Below, one piece after another: positions 1 through 7,699 of a DNA stretch of 64,000 bases. The stretch is taken from the NCBI RefSeq assembly GCF_035982055.1, contig NZ_CP108427.1, positions 1,364,001 to 1,428,000 of the forward strand. The letters are read 5' to 3'. The stretch's first letter is position 1. Each line of letters begins with the position of its first letter. Position numbers and translations under genes: made by a program. The notes under the pieces were generated by a model. That model ran no database searches, was not told the origin of the DNA, and saw only the letters and a program-made list of their open reading frames with translations. Source of the DNA: Streptomyces sp. NBC_01288. GTDB taxonomy: Bacteria > Actinomycetota > Actinomycetes > Streptomycetales > Streptomycetaceae.

Positions 1-542
1 CGGTTGATCAGGTCACGCACGGTGGCCGGGCTCCCGGCGGCGAGCACCGGTCTCAGGCACCGTCCTTCGTTGCGCTGTCTGTGCAGCCAGAGCCGGAGCA
101 CATACCGCTCGGTCATGGTGACGAGCGCGATCGCCGGGATCGCGACGAAGATCCAGAGCTTGATGTTGCGCGAGGTCAGAGCGATCCCGCCGAGCGCCAG
201 CACGACGGTCGCCGTGAACAGCGAGCGTCCGAGCCGACGGAATTCCTCGGCACCCTGGCCGAGCACGGCCGGAGCCCACGACCGGCTCACCGCGAGCGCC
301 CCCAGCACCAGCAACTGGGTGCCGAAAGCGAGAATCTCCCATTTCTCATGCCAGTTGGCCGCGTCCCGGGCCCCGAAGAAGTCGCCGATCGCCGCCACCA
401 CGAAAGCGGTGGCCACGGTGTCGCTGAAGATCACGGTACGGCGGTACCGCTGCTCCCAATCGGTCGCGGACTGGCTGATCGCCCCGTTCGCCAGACGCTC
501 GCGCGCCGACGGAAAAGGGCCGACTATTCCCCCCTGCCGCAC
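1..542 (-). CDS. Exopolysaccharide polyprenyl glycosylphosphotransferase, N-terminal part (cut by window edge)
   Basis: The gene runs off the left edge; about 180 N-terminal residues are visible. They read as a cytoplasmic leader, four hydrophobic segments (about residues 35-54, 69-86, 108-124 and 128-145), then a basic stretch YVLRLWLHRQR and RPVLAAGSPATVRDLI. That is the membrane region and the start of the nucleotide-binding-like domain found in WbaP/CpsE-type sugar transferases. These enzymes load a sugar phosphate from a UDP-sugar onto undecaprenyl phosphate at the inner face of the membrane to start exopolysaccharide synthesis. The catalytic C-terminal domain lies outside the window. 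The start is taken as GTG at 542, a few bases after a GGGGGG run; an earlier or later start is possible. Family assignment is from the pattern of the N-terminal half only. Confidence 0.72.
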   Translation of the reverse strand, partial: MRQGGIVGPFPSARERLANGAISQSATDWEQRYRRTVIFSDTVATAFVVAAIGDFFGARDAANWHEKWEILAFGTQLLVLGALAVSRSWAPAVLGQGAEEFRRLGRSLFTATVVLALGGIALTSRNIKLWIFVAIPAIALVTMTERYVLRLWLHRQRNEGRCLRPVLAAGSPATVRDLIN

Positions 543-1019
543 AGAACCCCCCAAGGTCCCCAGTGGTACGGCGTCGCCGCCGCACACTGTTTCGCCCCCT
601 GCGGAGGGTCCCCGCCCCCCGCACTGTGCCTCCCCTAGGGAGGCCCCCCACTGCGCTGTTCCCCCTCAGAAGGCCACCGCCCCCGGCGTATGGCATCCCG
701 ACTGTCGCAGAGCTACGTGAACAACCCGGAAACCTGTCGGGACTTCGGATGCTCCCCGCGCACCAAGTCCCTCTTGAGCTCCGAGAATTGATCACCCCCA
801 CGTCCGGCGCGAGAGACGCGGCCACTGGCCGTCCACAACGCCGGACCCATAGATCACCTTTTGTCGCCTGGTGTCCCACCATGCGAAAGCACGGTCAATC
901 TAGACCATCTATGGGCGCCTGGAGAGAGGTCTGTGTGGACTTTGTGCTCAATATTTGCAGGCGGGTCCATAGATCGGCGACCGCCTACGGGTGTCTCGGT
1001 GACGGAAAACGTGCGGTGC
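543..1019. other. Gene-free stretch with three CCATAGAT motifs 60 bp apart
   Basis: No credible gene is seen here. The stretch lies upstream of the glycosylphosphotransferase gene and should hold its promoter. It contains a small inverted repeat (GCCTCCC, CTA, GGGAGGC at 628-644). It also contains the 8-mer CCATAGAT at 847-854 and 967-974 and its complement at 907-914, so the three copies start exactly 60 bp apart. The second and third copies form an imperfect inverted pair with some flanking homology (GCCTG). They could be regulator sites or the remains of a small mobile element. Confidence 0.5.
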
Positions 1020-1432
1020 GCCCTGCGACGGCGGGAGTTCTCCGAGCCGACGGCACCGGCGACCCGAGGCGTCCCGGCACCGATCGACGACACCCGGGAA
1101 CAGGTCTTCACCGCTCCGTTTGCGCAGGCAGACGCCGAGAACGACCTCGCCCGGGTCGTCGCCGTCGACTCCAAGATCGTGCGCGCCGACCAGCACGCCT
1201 CCGAAGCCCACCCAAACCGGCCACGGCCGTGTCGGGCGCCCAACCGCCCAACCCACATGCCTATGTGGCGCATTCTCGCGAGCCGTCCGACCCCACCTCA
1301 GGAGGCAGGGCAAGCGCGCGGTGGTGCCGCAGGGGCCGATCAGATCGCCGCACGCGAACACCGCGACGGACTCGGCCGCCGGCCTTCGCCGGTACGGGAG
1401 CGCGACAGGATCACGTCGAAGACCGCGCACCG
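1020..1432 (+). pseudogene. Decayed IS5-family transposase
   Basis: Fragments in different forward frames line up, in order, with an IS5-type (IS1647/ISL2-like) DDE transposase. VFTAPFAQADAENDLARVV followed by AVDSKIVRADQHASEA (about 1103-1207) matches the region around the first catalytic Asp, usually VDSTIVRAHQHAA. Next come SRAVRPHLRRQGKRAVVPQ (about 1270-1335), ADQIAAREHRDG (1336-1372) and RPPAFAGTGARQDHVEDRA (1375-1431), the last resembling the RPPAFD...Y...RN.VER region with the final catalytic Glu. Frame changes and loss of the segment with the second Asp show it is dead. No terminal inverted repeats were identified with confidence. It lies on the 3' side of a tRNA-Pro gene, a common landing place for mobile DNA. 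Confidence 0.7.
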
Positions 1433-1561
1433 ACCCGTCCCCGAACCAGAACCAGCCCCGCACCCGACCCGGGAACACCCTGCGCCCACCACGCCCGCAG
1501 ACACGACAAAGACCGCCTTCCCATCGCTGAGAAAACGGCCTCTGACCTGCGACTTAAAAAG

Positions 1562-1635
<74 letters not shown>

Positions 1636-1803
1636 TTGCCCGTCTGACCTGGGGTTTCCCCTGGTTGAACGCGCATGGAAACAATACCGCACTCCCGTCG
1701 ATGATCGCGCACGCCTTTATTCGGCGCCGACTTTCGGCCGACTCCGCACGACTCCCCTGCGGCGCTTGACCTGAAGTTTGGTTGAGGTTGCACGATCGTC
1801 CGC

Positions 1804-2514
1804 ATGACGACGACCACCACGGAACACAACCGCCTCCACACGTACGGCGAGCTGCCCCGCCTCATGGGGCTGATGACCGGCGACGAGAAGCACGGGCCGG
1901 CGGCGACCTCGACGCTGGATGCGCTGTGGGTCCTCTACGACCGGGTTCTGCGGGTCGGCCCGGAGCGGATGGACGACCCCGAGCGTGACCGGTTCCTGCT
2001 GTCCAAGGGGCACGGTCCCATGGCCTACTACGCGGTGCTGGCCGCCAAGGGATTCGTACCGGTGGAGTGGCTCCCGGACTTCGGTTCCTACGACTCGCCG
2101 CTCGGGCACCACCCCGACCGGGTGCTGGTGCCGGGCGCCGAGGTCGGCAGCGGGTCGCTGGGGCACGGGCTGCCGATCGCCGTCGGGACGGCACTGGGGC
2201 TGCGTGCCCAGGGGCGCGCCGAACCGCGGGTCTGGGTGCTGGTCGGGGACGCCGAGCTGGACGAGGGCAGCAACCACGAGGCCATCGCCTTCGCCGGGCC
2301 CGCCGGACTGGACCGGCTGCACACCGTCGTCGTGGACAACGCATCCGCCAGCCACGCCCGGCCGGGCGGCATCGCCGCCCGCTTCGAGGCCGCGGGCTGG
2401 TCCGCGGCGACGGTCGACGGCCGTGACCACGAAGCGCTGTACGCCGCCTTCAACGCGCCGCACCCCGGCCGACCGCACGTGGTCGTGGCCCGGGTGGAGC
2501 CGAAGTCCACCTGA
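1804..2514 (+). CDS. Transketolase, N-terminal (thiamine diphosphate-binding) subunit
   Basis: A 236-residue half-size transketolase subunit. It carries the pyrophosphate-binding half of the thiamine diphosphate site: LLSKGHGPMAYYAVLA (about 61-76), GSGSLGHGLPIAVGTALG, and GDAELDEGSNHEA, the counterpart of the usual GDGEL..G..WEA metal/TPP motif. The C-terminal half is encoded separately 50 bp downstream, and the two should form one active enzyme that moves two-carbon ketol units between sugar phosphates or related substrates. Split transketolases often serve secondary or specialised pathways, so the substrate is open. No strong ribosome site is visible; ATG at 1804 is chosen because TYGELPRLM and later blocks follow directly. 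Confidence 0.88.
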   Translation: MTTTTTEHNRLHTYGELPRLMGLMTGDEKHGPAATSTLDALWVLYDRVLRVGPERMDDPERDRFLLSKGHGPMAYYAVLAAKGFVPVEWLPDFGSYDSPLGHHPDRVLVPGAEVGSGSLGHGLPIAVGTALGLRAQGRAEPRVWVLVGDAELDEGSNHEAIAFAGPAGLDRLHTVVVDNASASHARPGGIAARFEAAGWSAATVDGRDHEALYAAFNAPHPGRPHVVVARVEPKST

Positions 2515-2564
2515 TCGCCCCCTCCCTCTCTCCCTCCTCACCAGCACATAGAGAAAGGCACCCC

Positions 2565-3491
2565 ATGGACACCATGCGTGACCGTTTGGCCCCGGTCGTC
2601 TCCCGGCTGCTCGACGAGGACCCGCGGGTCGCGGTCGTGCTCGCCGAGATCGGCAAGGACGGCTTCGCGGACGCCCAACTCCGGCACCCCGACCGGGTGA
2701 TCAACGTCGGCATCCGCGAGCAGCTCCTCGTCGGGGCGGGCGCGGGACTCGCCCTGACCGGGATGCGTCCGGTCGTGCACACCTTCGCGAGTTTCCTCGT
2801 CGAGCGGCCCTTCGAGCAGGTCAAGCTGGACCTCGGGCACCAGGACGTCGGCGCGGTGCTGGTGAGCGCGGCGGCCTCCTTCGACTGGCCGGCCGGCGGG
2901 TTCACGCACATGGCTCCGGGCGACGTGGCCCTCCTCGACACCCTGGACGGCTGGACCGTGCACGTGCCGGGCCACCCGGACGAGGCCGAGACCCTGCTAC
3001 GGCACGCGATCGCCGCGGGCGACGACAAGGTGTACGTACGGCTGTCCGTCCAGTCGAACGCGGACGCTCTCCCGGTCGACGGCACGCGCTTCCTCACCGT
3101 CCGCGAGGGCCGCTCCGGCGTGGTCGTCGCCGTCGGACCGATGCTCGACGCCGTCCTCACCGCGACGGAGGGCCTCGACGTCACCGTCCTGTACGCCACG
3201 ACCGTACGGCCCTTCGACGCGGACGCGTTGCGCGCGGCCACGCGGGCTGCCGGGACGGATGTGGTCCTCGTCGAGCCGTATCTGGCGGGCACCTCGACAA
3301 CAGCCGCGAACGACGCGCTCGCCGATGTACCCCACCGTGTCCTCGGCCTGGGTGTCGGACGCGCCGAACTCCGGCGCTACGGCACCGTCCCCGAACACCT
3401 CATCGCCCAGGGCCTCGACGCGCGGACGCTGCGCGAGCGAATCGGCGGGTTTGCAGGAGGAGGTCATGGGCGGGTGGTGGCGCGGGGCTGA
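2565..3491 (+). CDS. Transketolase, C-terminal (pyrimidine-binding) subunit
   Basis: A 308-residue partner of the upstream subunit. It has the pyrimidine-binding domain: RVINVGIREQLLVGAGAGLAL (about 45-65, holding the glutamate that activates thiamine diphosphate) followed by GMRPVVHTFASFLVERPFEQ. A C-terminal transketolase domain follows (TVLYATTVRPFDADAL...VVLVEPYLAGT). It lies 50 bp after the N-terminal subunit, after AGAAAGGCACCCC, and should be co-transcribed. It converges on the MFS gene with only about 70 bp between. No clear terminator hairpin was found in that gap. Confidence 0.88.
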   Translation: MDTMRDRLAPVVSRLLDEDPRVAVVLAEIGKDGFADAQLRHPDRVINVGIREQLLVGAGAGLALTGMRPVVHTFASFLVERPFEQVKLDLGHQDVGAVLVSAAASFDWPAGGFTHMAPGDVALLDTLDGWTVHVPGHPDEAETLLRHAIAAGDDKVYVRLSVQSNADALPVDGTRFLTVREGRSGVVVAVGPMLDAVLTATEGLDVTVLYATTVRPFDADALRAATRAAGTDVVLVEPYLAGTSTTAANDALADVPHRVLGLGVGRAELRRYGTVPEHLIAQGLDARTLRERIGGFAGGGHGRVVARG

Positions 3492-3560
3492 GGCCGCGCC
3501 GTACGACAACGCCCGTACCGTCACCCGCAGCCGCACTCACCGAGCCCGTCTCCGTCGCCG

Positions 3561-4955
3561 TCAACTCTCTTGCGGACACGCCCGTTCACGCATCGCCGCA
3601 TCGCTCGGGGCACTCGCCCCGCTCGGGCCGACCGGTATCGCGTCGGCCCGTATCAGCCCGCGAATGGCAGGCACCAGGAGCAGAACGGTCGGCACCGCGA
3701 AACTCATCGCCCCCGCGACGAGCAGCACATGATCGGCACCGATCCCCGCAGCCGCGGGGCCCGCCAAGGCCTGGCCGACGGGCATCATCGCGAGGGAGCC
3801 CGCCACGTCGTACGCGTGGATCCGGTTGAGGACGTCCGGCGGGACCTGGGTCTGGACGCTGGTCGCCCACATCACGCCCCAGAAGGACATCCCCACCCCG
3901 GCGACAGCGGCGCCGGCAGCCATGGCCGGTACGCCGAATCCCGCTCCGACGGTCGCCGGGAAACCGGCGAAGGCGAAGAGGGCGATCGCTCCGGCGCGCA
4001 GCATACGGCGGGGGCGCAGCCGCAGGGCCAGCAGTCCGCCTACGACGGTGCCCGCGCCGAGGGCCGAGTTGATCAGGCCGTAGGCGCGCGGTCCGTGCTG
4101 TTGCACCACCTCTGTCGCGACGAGCGGAACGGTCGGTCCCCATACCGCGATCATGTAGAGGCACCACACGGCGATGACTCCCCAGAGCCATGTGCGTGAT
4201 CTGAACTCCCGCCATCCCTCGACCAGATCGGCCTTGAAGGCGCCCGACCCGTGCCCCGGCTCGCGGCTGCCCGGTGCGAGCGGGGGCAGCCGGAGGAGCA
4301 GGAGGCAGAGGGCGCTGACCGCGTAGGTGGCGGCGTGGGCCGCGAACACGCCGCCGGGCGAGGTGAATCCGACGAGCAGGCCCGCCACGGCCGGGCCCGC
4401 GAGTTGGGCGGCGGACTCGGCGATGCGTATCGCGCCGTTCGCGCCCTGGATGTCGGAGGCGAGTCGCGGCACCGTACTCGCCACGCCGGGCTGGAACACC
4501 GCACCAGCCACGCCGTTGACGAAGCCGATCGCGCAGATCTCCCAGAGCACGACATGGCCGGTGAAGAAGAGGGCGGCGGCGAGGGACTGGGTGCCGAGGC
4601 GCACCAGGTCGGCGCCGATCATCAGTTTGCGGGTGCTGAACCGGTCCGCGATCACCCCGCCGAAGACGACGAGTCCCGCGAAGGCGGCGGCCGTAGAGGC
4701 CATGGCGAGGCCTACCGCGCCCGCGCCGTACCCGTGTTCCAGGAGGCCGGCGGCGAGGGCCACGGGCAGCATGGTGTCGCCGAGCCGGGCGACGGCGCGG
4801 GCCACGAAGAACAGTGCGAAGTCCCGTGACCAGACGGGCCGTTCGCCACCCCCGGCGCCTCTCTTCGCCGCCCCCGCAACGGCTTCGGCACGCCTTCTCG
4901 CACCCCCTCCGGCAACGATGTCATCACCGTCGCCGCCCGCCCCGACCGACTGCAT
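3561..4955 (-). CDS. MFS transporter (drug-efflux-like)
   Basis: A 464-residue, very hydrophobic protein with about 12 membrane segments. The N-terminal part reads WSRDFALFFVARAVARLGDTMLPVALAAGL and the loop FGGVIADRFSTRKLMIGADLVR carries the G-x-x-x-D-R-x-x-R/K signature of the major facilitator family. The second half has a central LRPRRMLRAG loop. The overall look is of the DHA3/MdfA-like efflux group common in Streptomyces. It has a low-complexity Gly/Ala/Arg leader of about 40 residues before the first helix, so a later start is possible. GGAG lies about 9 bases upstream of the ATG. It converges on the transketolase genes; the substrate is unknown. Confidence 0.85.
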   Translation of the reverse strand: MQSVGAGGDGDDIVAGGGARRRAEAVAGAAKRGAGGGERPVWSRDFALFFVARAVARLGDTMLPVALAAGLLEHGYGAGAVGLAMASTAAAFAGLVVFGGVIADRFSTRKLMIGADLVRLGTQSLAAALFFTGHVVLWEICAIGFVNGVAGAVFQPGVASTVPRLASDIQGANGAIRIAESAAQLAGPAVAGLLVGFTSPGGVFAAHAATYAVSALCLLLLRLPPLAPGSREPGHGSGAFKADLVEGWREFRSRTWLWGVIAVWCLYMIAVWGPTVPLVATEVVQQHGPRAYGLINSALGAGTVVGGLLALRLRPRRMLRAGAIALFAFAGFPATVGAGFGVPAMAAGAAVAGVGMSFWGVMWATSVQTQVPPDVLNRIHAYDVAGSLAMMPVGQALAGPAAAGIGADHVLLVAGAMSFAVPTVLLLVPAIRGLIRADAIPVGPSGASAPSDAAMRERACPQES

Positions 4956-5117
4956 CCCCCACCGCTCCGTCCCCCGACCGCCGCCCCCGAAGCGCCCTGC
5001 CGGTGCTCATGACATCCCGCTCAACATCGTTGCCGTGGGAGCCGGATCCCCCTCCGTCCCGGCTCCCACTCCGCTTTCGGATGATGCCACGCGGCACTGA
5101 CAACGCCCGAGGGAATT

Positions 5118-5483
5118 TCAGTCGCCGGACCCGGACGGGAGGCCCAACTCGGGGTAGGCGTCCAGGAGTCGGGGCGGGGCCGCCTGGCGCCAGGAGTCGG
5201 CGAGGACGTCACGGAGTTCGTCCTCGCCGTCCAGCGCGGAGAGGCGGGCCCGGACCCAGGCGAAGCCCGCCTCGTGGTCGGCGACCCAGAACTTCGCCGG
5301 TTCGGCCAGGACCAGTTCGTCGCGCTCCTCCTTGGGGCAGCGCACCGCGATGGAGGTCTCCTCCTCGGGCACGGTGACGAACATCTTTCCGGCGACCCTG
5401 AAGGTGGGCATGTTCCAGGCGATCTTCTCCGTCGTGTCCGGGAGGGAGAGGGCGATACGGCGTACGTCTTCGGCATCCGGCAT
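5118..5483 (-). CDS. MmcQ/YjbR-like DNA-binding fold protein
   Basis: About 121 residues starting MPDAEDVRRIALSLPDTTEK. The blocks AWNMPTFRVAGKMFVTVPEEE, WVADHEAGFAWVRARL and EDELRDVLADSWRQAAPPRL are typical of the small MmcQ/YjbR family, a double-wing fold whose cellular role is poorly known. The ATG at 5483 is preferred because it matches the usual N terminus; a TTG start at 5513 would add ten residues. It is the last gene of a tightly packed same-strand group (XRE-cupin, GNAT, this gene), 30 bp after the GNAT stop, so it is likely co-transcribed. Confidence 0.8.
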   Translation of the reverse strand: MPDAEDVRRIALSLPDTTEKIAWNMPTFRVAGKMFVTVPEEETSIAVRCPKEERDELVLAEPAKFWVADHEAGFAWVRARLSALDGEDELRDVLADSWRQAAPPRLLDAYPELGLPSGSGD

Positions 5484-5513
5484 GACTCGCAAGATAGCGG
5501 CTGCCACTGACAA

Positions 5514-6134
5514 TCACCTGGTGAGAGTGCCCGCCCCCAAGTCCGCCTCGGCGCCCGCCTCCCCATCCGCCCCGACGCGCGCCGCCCTCCCCTCCCCCAC
5601 GCGTTTGTAGTAGAGCGTCGTCGGCCGCAGCACCCCGGCGGGGCTCGCCGCGTAGTCCGGGATCACGCCGGCCCGGGTCCAACCGGCCGAGCGGTACAGG
5701 TGCTCGGCGGGGCTGTCGGTCTCGGTGTCGAGGTGGAGGAGGGTGATGCCGGCGGCGACGGCCGCGTCCTCGGCGACGGTCAGAAGCCGACGACCGAGCC
5801 CAGATCCCCTGGCCTCCCTGTGCACCATCAGCTTGACCAACTCGGCGCGGTGGCGACTGTTGGGCTTGCCGGGGAAGGCCAGGCTCACCGTGCCGACGAC
5901 CCGGTCGCCGCTCAGTGCCACCCACACGGCGAGTTGCCCGGCGGCGACACCGTCGGCACGCTCGCGCCACCAGTCGACGGCCGCCGCCCGGCCGAGCGGC
6001 GCGAGGAACCCGATCGAGGCGCCGTCGTCCACGGTGTCGGTGAGCAGGTCCGCCAACTCATCGACGGCGGCGAGCAGTTGAGACGCGTCCAGAACCCGCA
6101 CCGTCACCTTCACCCTCGCTTTTGCCTTCGCCAT
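5514..6134 (-). CDS. GNAT-family N-acetyltransferase
   Basis: A 206-residue single-domain GNAT protein. The acetyl-CoA-binding core is clear: LVKLMVHREARGSGLGRRLL (about 95-114; the Q/R-x-x-G-x-G/A loop reads REARGSGLG) and then LLHLDTETDSPAEHLYRSAGW, the usual C-terminal segment with LY..AGW. The family moves acetyl groups onto amines of small molecules or proteins; the substrate cannot be told. The ATG at 6134 shares one base with the stop of the upstream XRE-cupin gene (TGATG), so the two are translationally coupled. The C-terminal tail after YYKRV is low-complexity Gly/Ala/Glu. Confidence 0.85.
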   Translation of the reverse strand: MAKAKARVKVTVRVLDASQLLAAVDELADLLTDTVDDGASIGFLAPLGRAAAVDWWRERADGVAAGQLAVWVALSGDRVVGTVSLAFPGKPNSRHRAELVKLMVHREARGSGLGRRLLTVAEDAAVAAGITLLHLDTETDSPAEHLYRSAGWTRAGVIPDYAASPAGVLRPTTLYYKRVGEGRAARVGADGEAGAEADLGAGTLTR

Positions 6135-6721
6135 CACGGCAACACCACCGCCAGTGCGTAGCGCACGTCGTCAGGACCCGCGCACCGGAACCGCGTCGGT
6201 CCCCACACCCGCAACCGCAGACAGTCACCGGCGCCGAGGTGGTGTTCGGTGTCCTGGGCCGTCACGTCGAGGGCGCCCTCCAGGACCCAGATGTGCTGTT
6301 CCAGACCGGGCACGGGCGGCCGGTCGTAGGCGAGGTCGGCGCCCGCGCGGAGGCGTCCCTCGACGAGTTCGCCGCGCAGCCCGGTGTGCGGGGGCGACAC
6401 GGATCGTCGTACGAAACCGGAGGCGCGGTCCTCCCACACAGGTTGCTCGGCGGCGCGGACCAGCAGAGCGGGTTCGGCCTCCACCTCGCTGAGGAGTTGG
6501 GACATGGTGCGGCCGTAGACACCGCACAGGCGGTTGAGGAGGGAGGCGGTGGGGCTGATCTCGGCGCGTTCGGCACGGGACAGGGTCGAACGGCTCACCC
6601 CGCTGCGTTCCGCCAACTCCCCCAGGGACCAGCCATGTTGGGCGCGCAGCTCGGCGAGCCGAGCGCCGAGTCGAATGTCCACCGGGTCGGTGGTCGTCGC
6701 GACCGTTTCCTCGGATCTCAT
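6134..6721 (-). CDS. XRE-family regulator with cupin domain
   Basis: About 195 residues. An N-terminal helix-turn-helix (ARLAELRAQHGWSLGELAERSGVSRSTLSRAERAE, split by a normal XRE turn; about residues 18-55) is followed by a C-terminal cupin (LRAGADLAYDRPPVPGLEQHIWVLEGALDV...LGAGDCLRLRVWGPTRF). Such proteins bind a small ligand in the cupin barrel and usually repress genes beside them. The ATG at 6721 sits inside a perfect 14-base inverted repeat and has no ribosome site, which suggests a leaderless message controlled at that repeat. It lies 35 bp after a LysR gene and is coupled to the GNAT gene downstream. Confidence 0.87.
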   Translation of the reverse strand: MRSEETVATTTDPVDIRLGARLAELRAQHGWSLGELAERSGVSRSTLSRAERAEISPTASLLNRLCGVYGRTMSQLLSEVEAEPALLVRAAEQPVWEDRASGFVRRSVSPPHTGLRGELVEGRLRAGADLAYDRPPVPGLEQHIWVLEGALDVTAQDTEHHLGAGDCLRLRVWGPTRFRCAGPDDVRYALAVVLP

Positions 6722-6748
6722 ATCCGGGACGCTATCCCGGATATGAGA
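6716..6748. promoter_or_regulatory. Perfect 14-bp inverted repeat over the XRE-cupin start codon
   Basis: Arms TCTCATATCCGGGA and its exact complement flank the 5-base spacer CGCTA. The left arm contains the start codon of the XRE-cupin gene and the right arm ends about 8 bp before the LysR stop. The position suits an autoregulatory operator. A terminator for the LysR gene is less likely because no T tract follows and the arms are not G/C-only. Confidence 0.7.
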
Positions 6749-6756
6749 CAGCGAGG

Positions 6757-7659
6757 TTATGTCCGGGCCACTTCTTCCAGTGCGTCCAGTACCGGGCGGA
6801 TCAGCGGGTGCTCCTCCGTGCCGCGTCGTACGGCGGCGAAGACCCGGCGCGTCGGGGCGACTCCGTCGACGGGCCGGACGACGACTCCGGTCAGGTCCAT
6901 GCCGCGGAGCGCCGAGCGGGGGACGAGGGCCACGCCCGCGTCGGCCGAGGCGAGGGCGACGACGGCGCGGAAGTCGTCGGAGGAGTGTTCGAGGCGGGGT
7001 TGGAATCCGGCGTTCTCGCAGGCCAGGACGACGACCTCGTGGCAGGGGTTGCCGGGGTAGGGACCGATCCACGAGTCCTTGGCCAACTCGGCGAGGGGAA
7101 CTTCATCGGCGTCGGCGAGGCGGTGGGTGACCGGGACGACCGCGTCGAACGGCTCGGCGTAGAGCGGGAGATGGGTCAGGCGCGGGTCGTCGGCGGGCGG
7201 CGCCCCGCGGTACTCGACGGCGACCGCCACATCCACCTGCCGGTCCAGCACCATCGGCAGACTGGCGTCGCCCTCGGCGTCCTGGACGCGGATGCGGATG
7301 CCGGGCGCGAGGCGGGCGAGCCGGGTCACCGCGGGTGCCACGACCTGCGCGATGCCGGTCGCGAACGCGGCGACGGTGACCGTGCCGGCCGCGCCCGAGC
7401 TGTACGCGGCGAGCTCCGCCTCGGCCCGTTCCAACTGGGCCAGGACCACGTTGGTGTGGCTCAGCAGGATCTCACCGGCCGGGGTCAGCCGTACGCCCTT
7501 GGCACCACGCTCGACCAGCCGGTGACCGGTCTCCTGCTCCAGCGCGGCGAGCTGCTGCGAGACCGCCGAGGGCGTGAGATACAACGCGGCGGCCGCCGCC
7601 GTCACGGTGCGGTGGTCGGCCACCGCACGGAGGATGTGGAGCCGCCGAGCTTCGATCAT
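6757..7659 (-). CDS. LysR-family transcriptional regulator
   Basis: A 300-residue LysR protein. The N-terminal winged helix-turn-helix reads RRLHILRAVADHRTVTAAAA then ALYLTPSAVSQQLAALEQETG, and a periplasmic-binding-protein-like effector domain follows (GTVTVAAFATGIAQVVAPAV; then DRQVDVAVAVEY; VALASADAGVALVPRSAL). The start at ATG 7659 fits the family; extending the frame upstream enters the low-complexity tract and is not credible. Its target is not evident. The XRE-cupin gene is 35 bp downstream on the same strand. The A/T-rich run ATTATCGCAATAT just upstream of the start (about 7666-7679) is a candidate promoter or T-N11-A site. Confidence 0.88.
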   Translation of the reverse strand: MIEARRLHILRAVADHRTVTAAAAALYLTPSAVSQQLAALEQETGHRLVERGAKGVRLTPAGEILLSHTNVVLAQLERAEAELAAYSSGAAGTVTVAAFATGIAQVVAPAVTRLARLAPGIRIRVQDAEGDASLPMVLDRQVDVAVAVEYRGAPPADDPRLTHLPLYAEPFDAVVPVTHRLADADEVPLAELAKDSWIGPYPGNPCHEVVVLACENAGFQPRLEHSSDDFRAVVALASADAGVALVPRSALRGMDLTGVVVRPVDGVAPTRRVFAAVRRGTEEHPLIRPVLDALEEVART

Positions 7660-7699
7660 GGGACCGATTATCGCAATATGTCCGAGGGGTCGGGCGAAC

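Noticed and set aside
6716..6748. Intrinsic terminator for the LysR gene
   Set aside because: There is no T tract, the arms contain A/T pairs, and one arm includes a start codon; an operator fits better.
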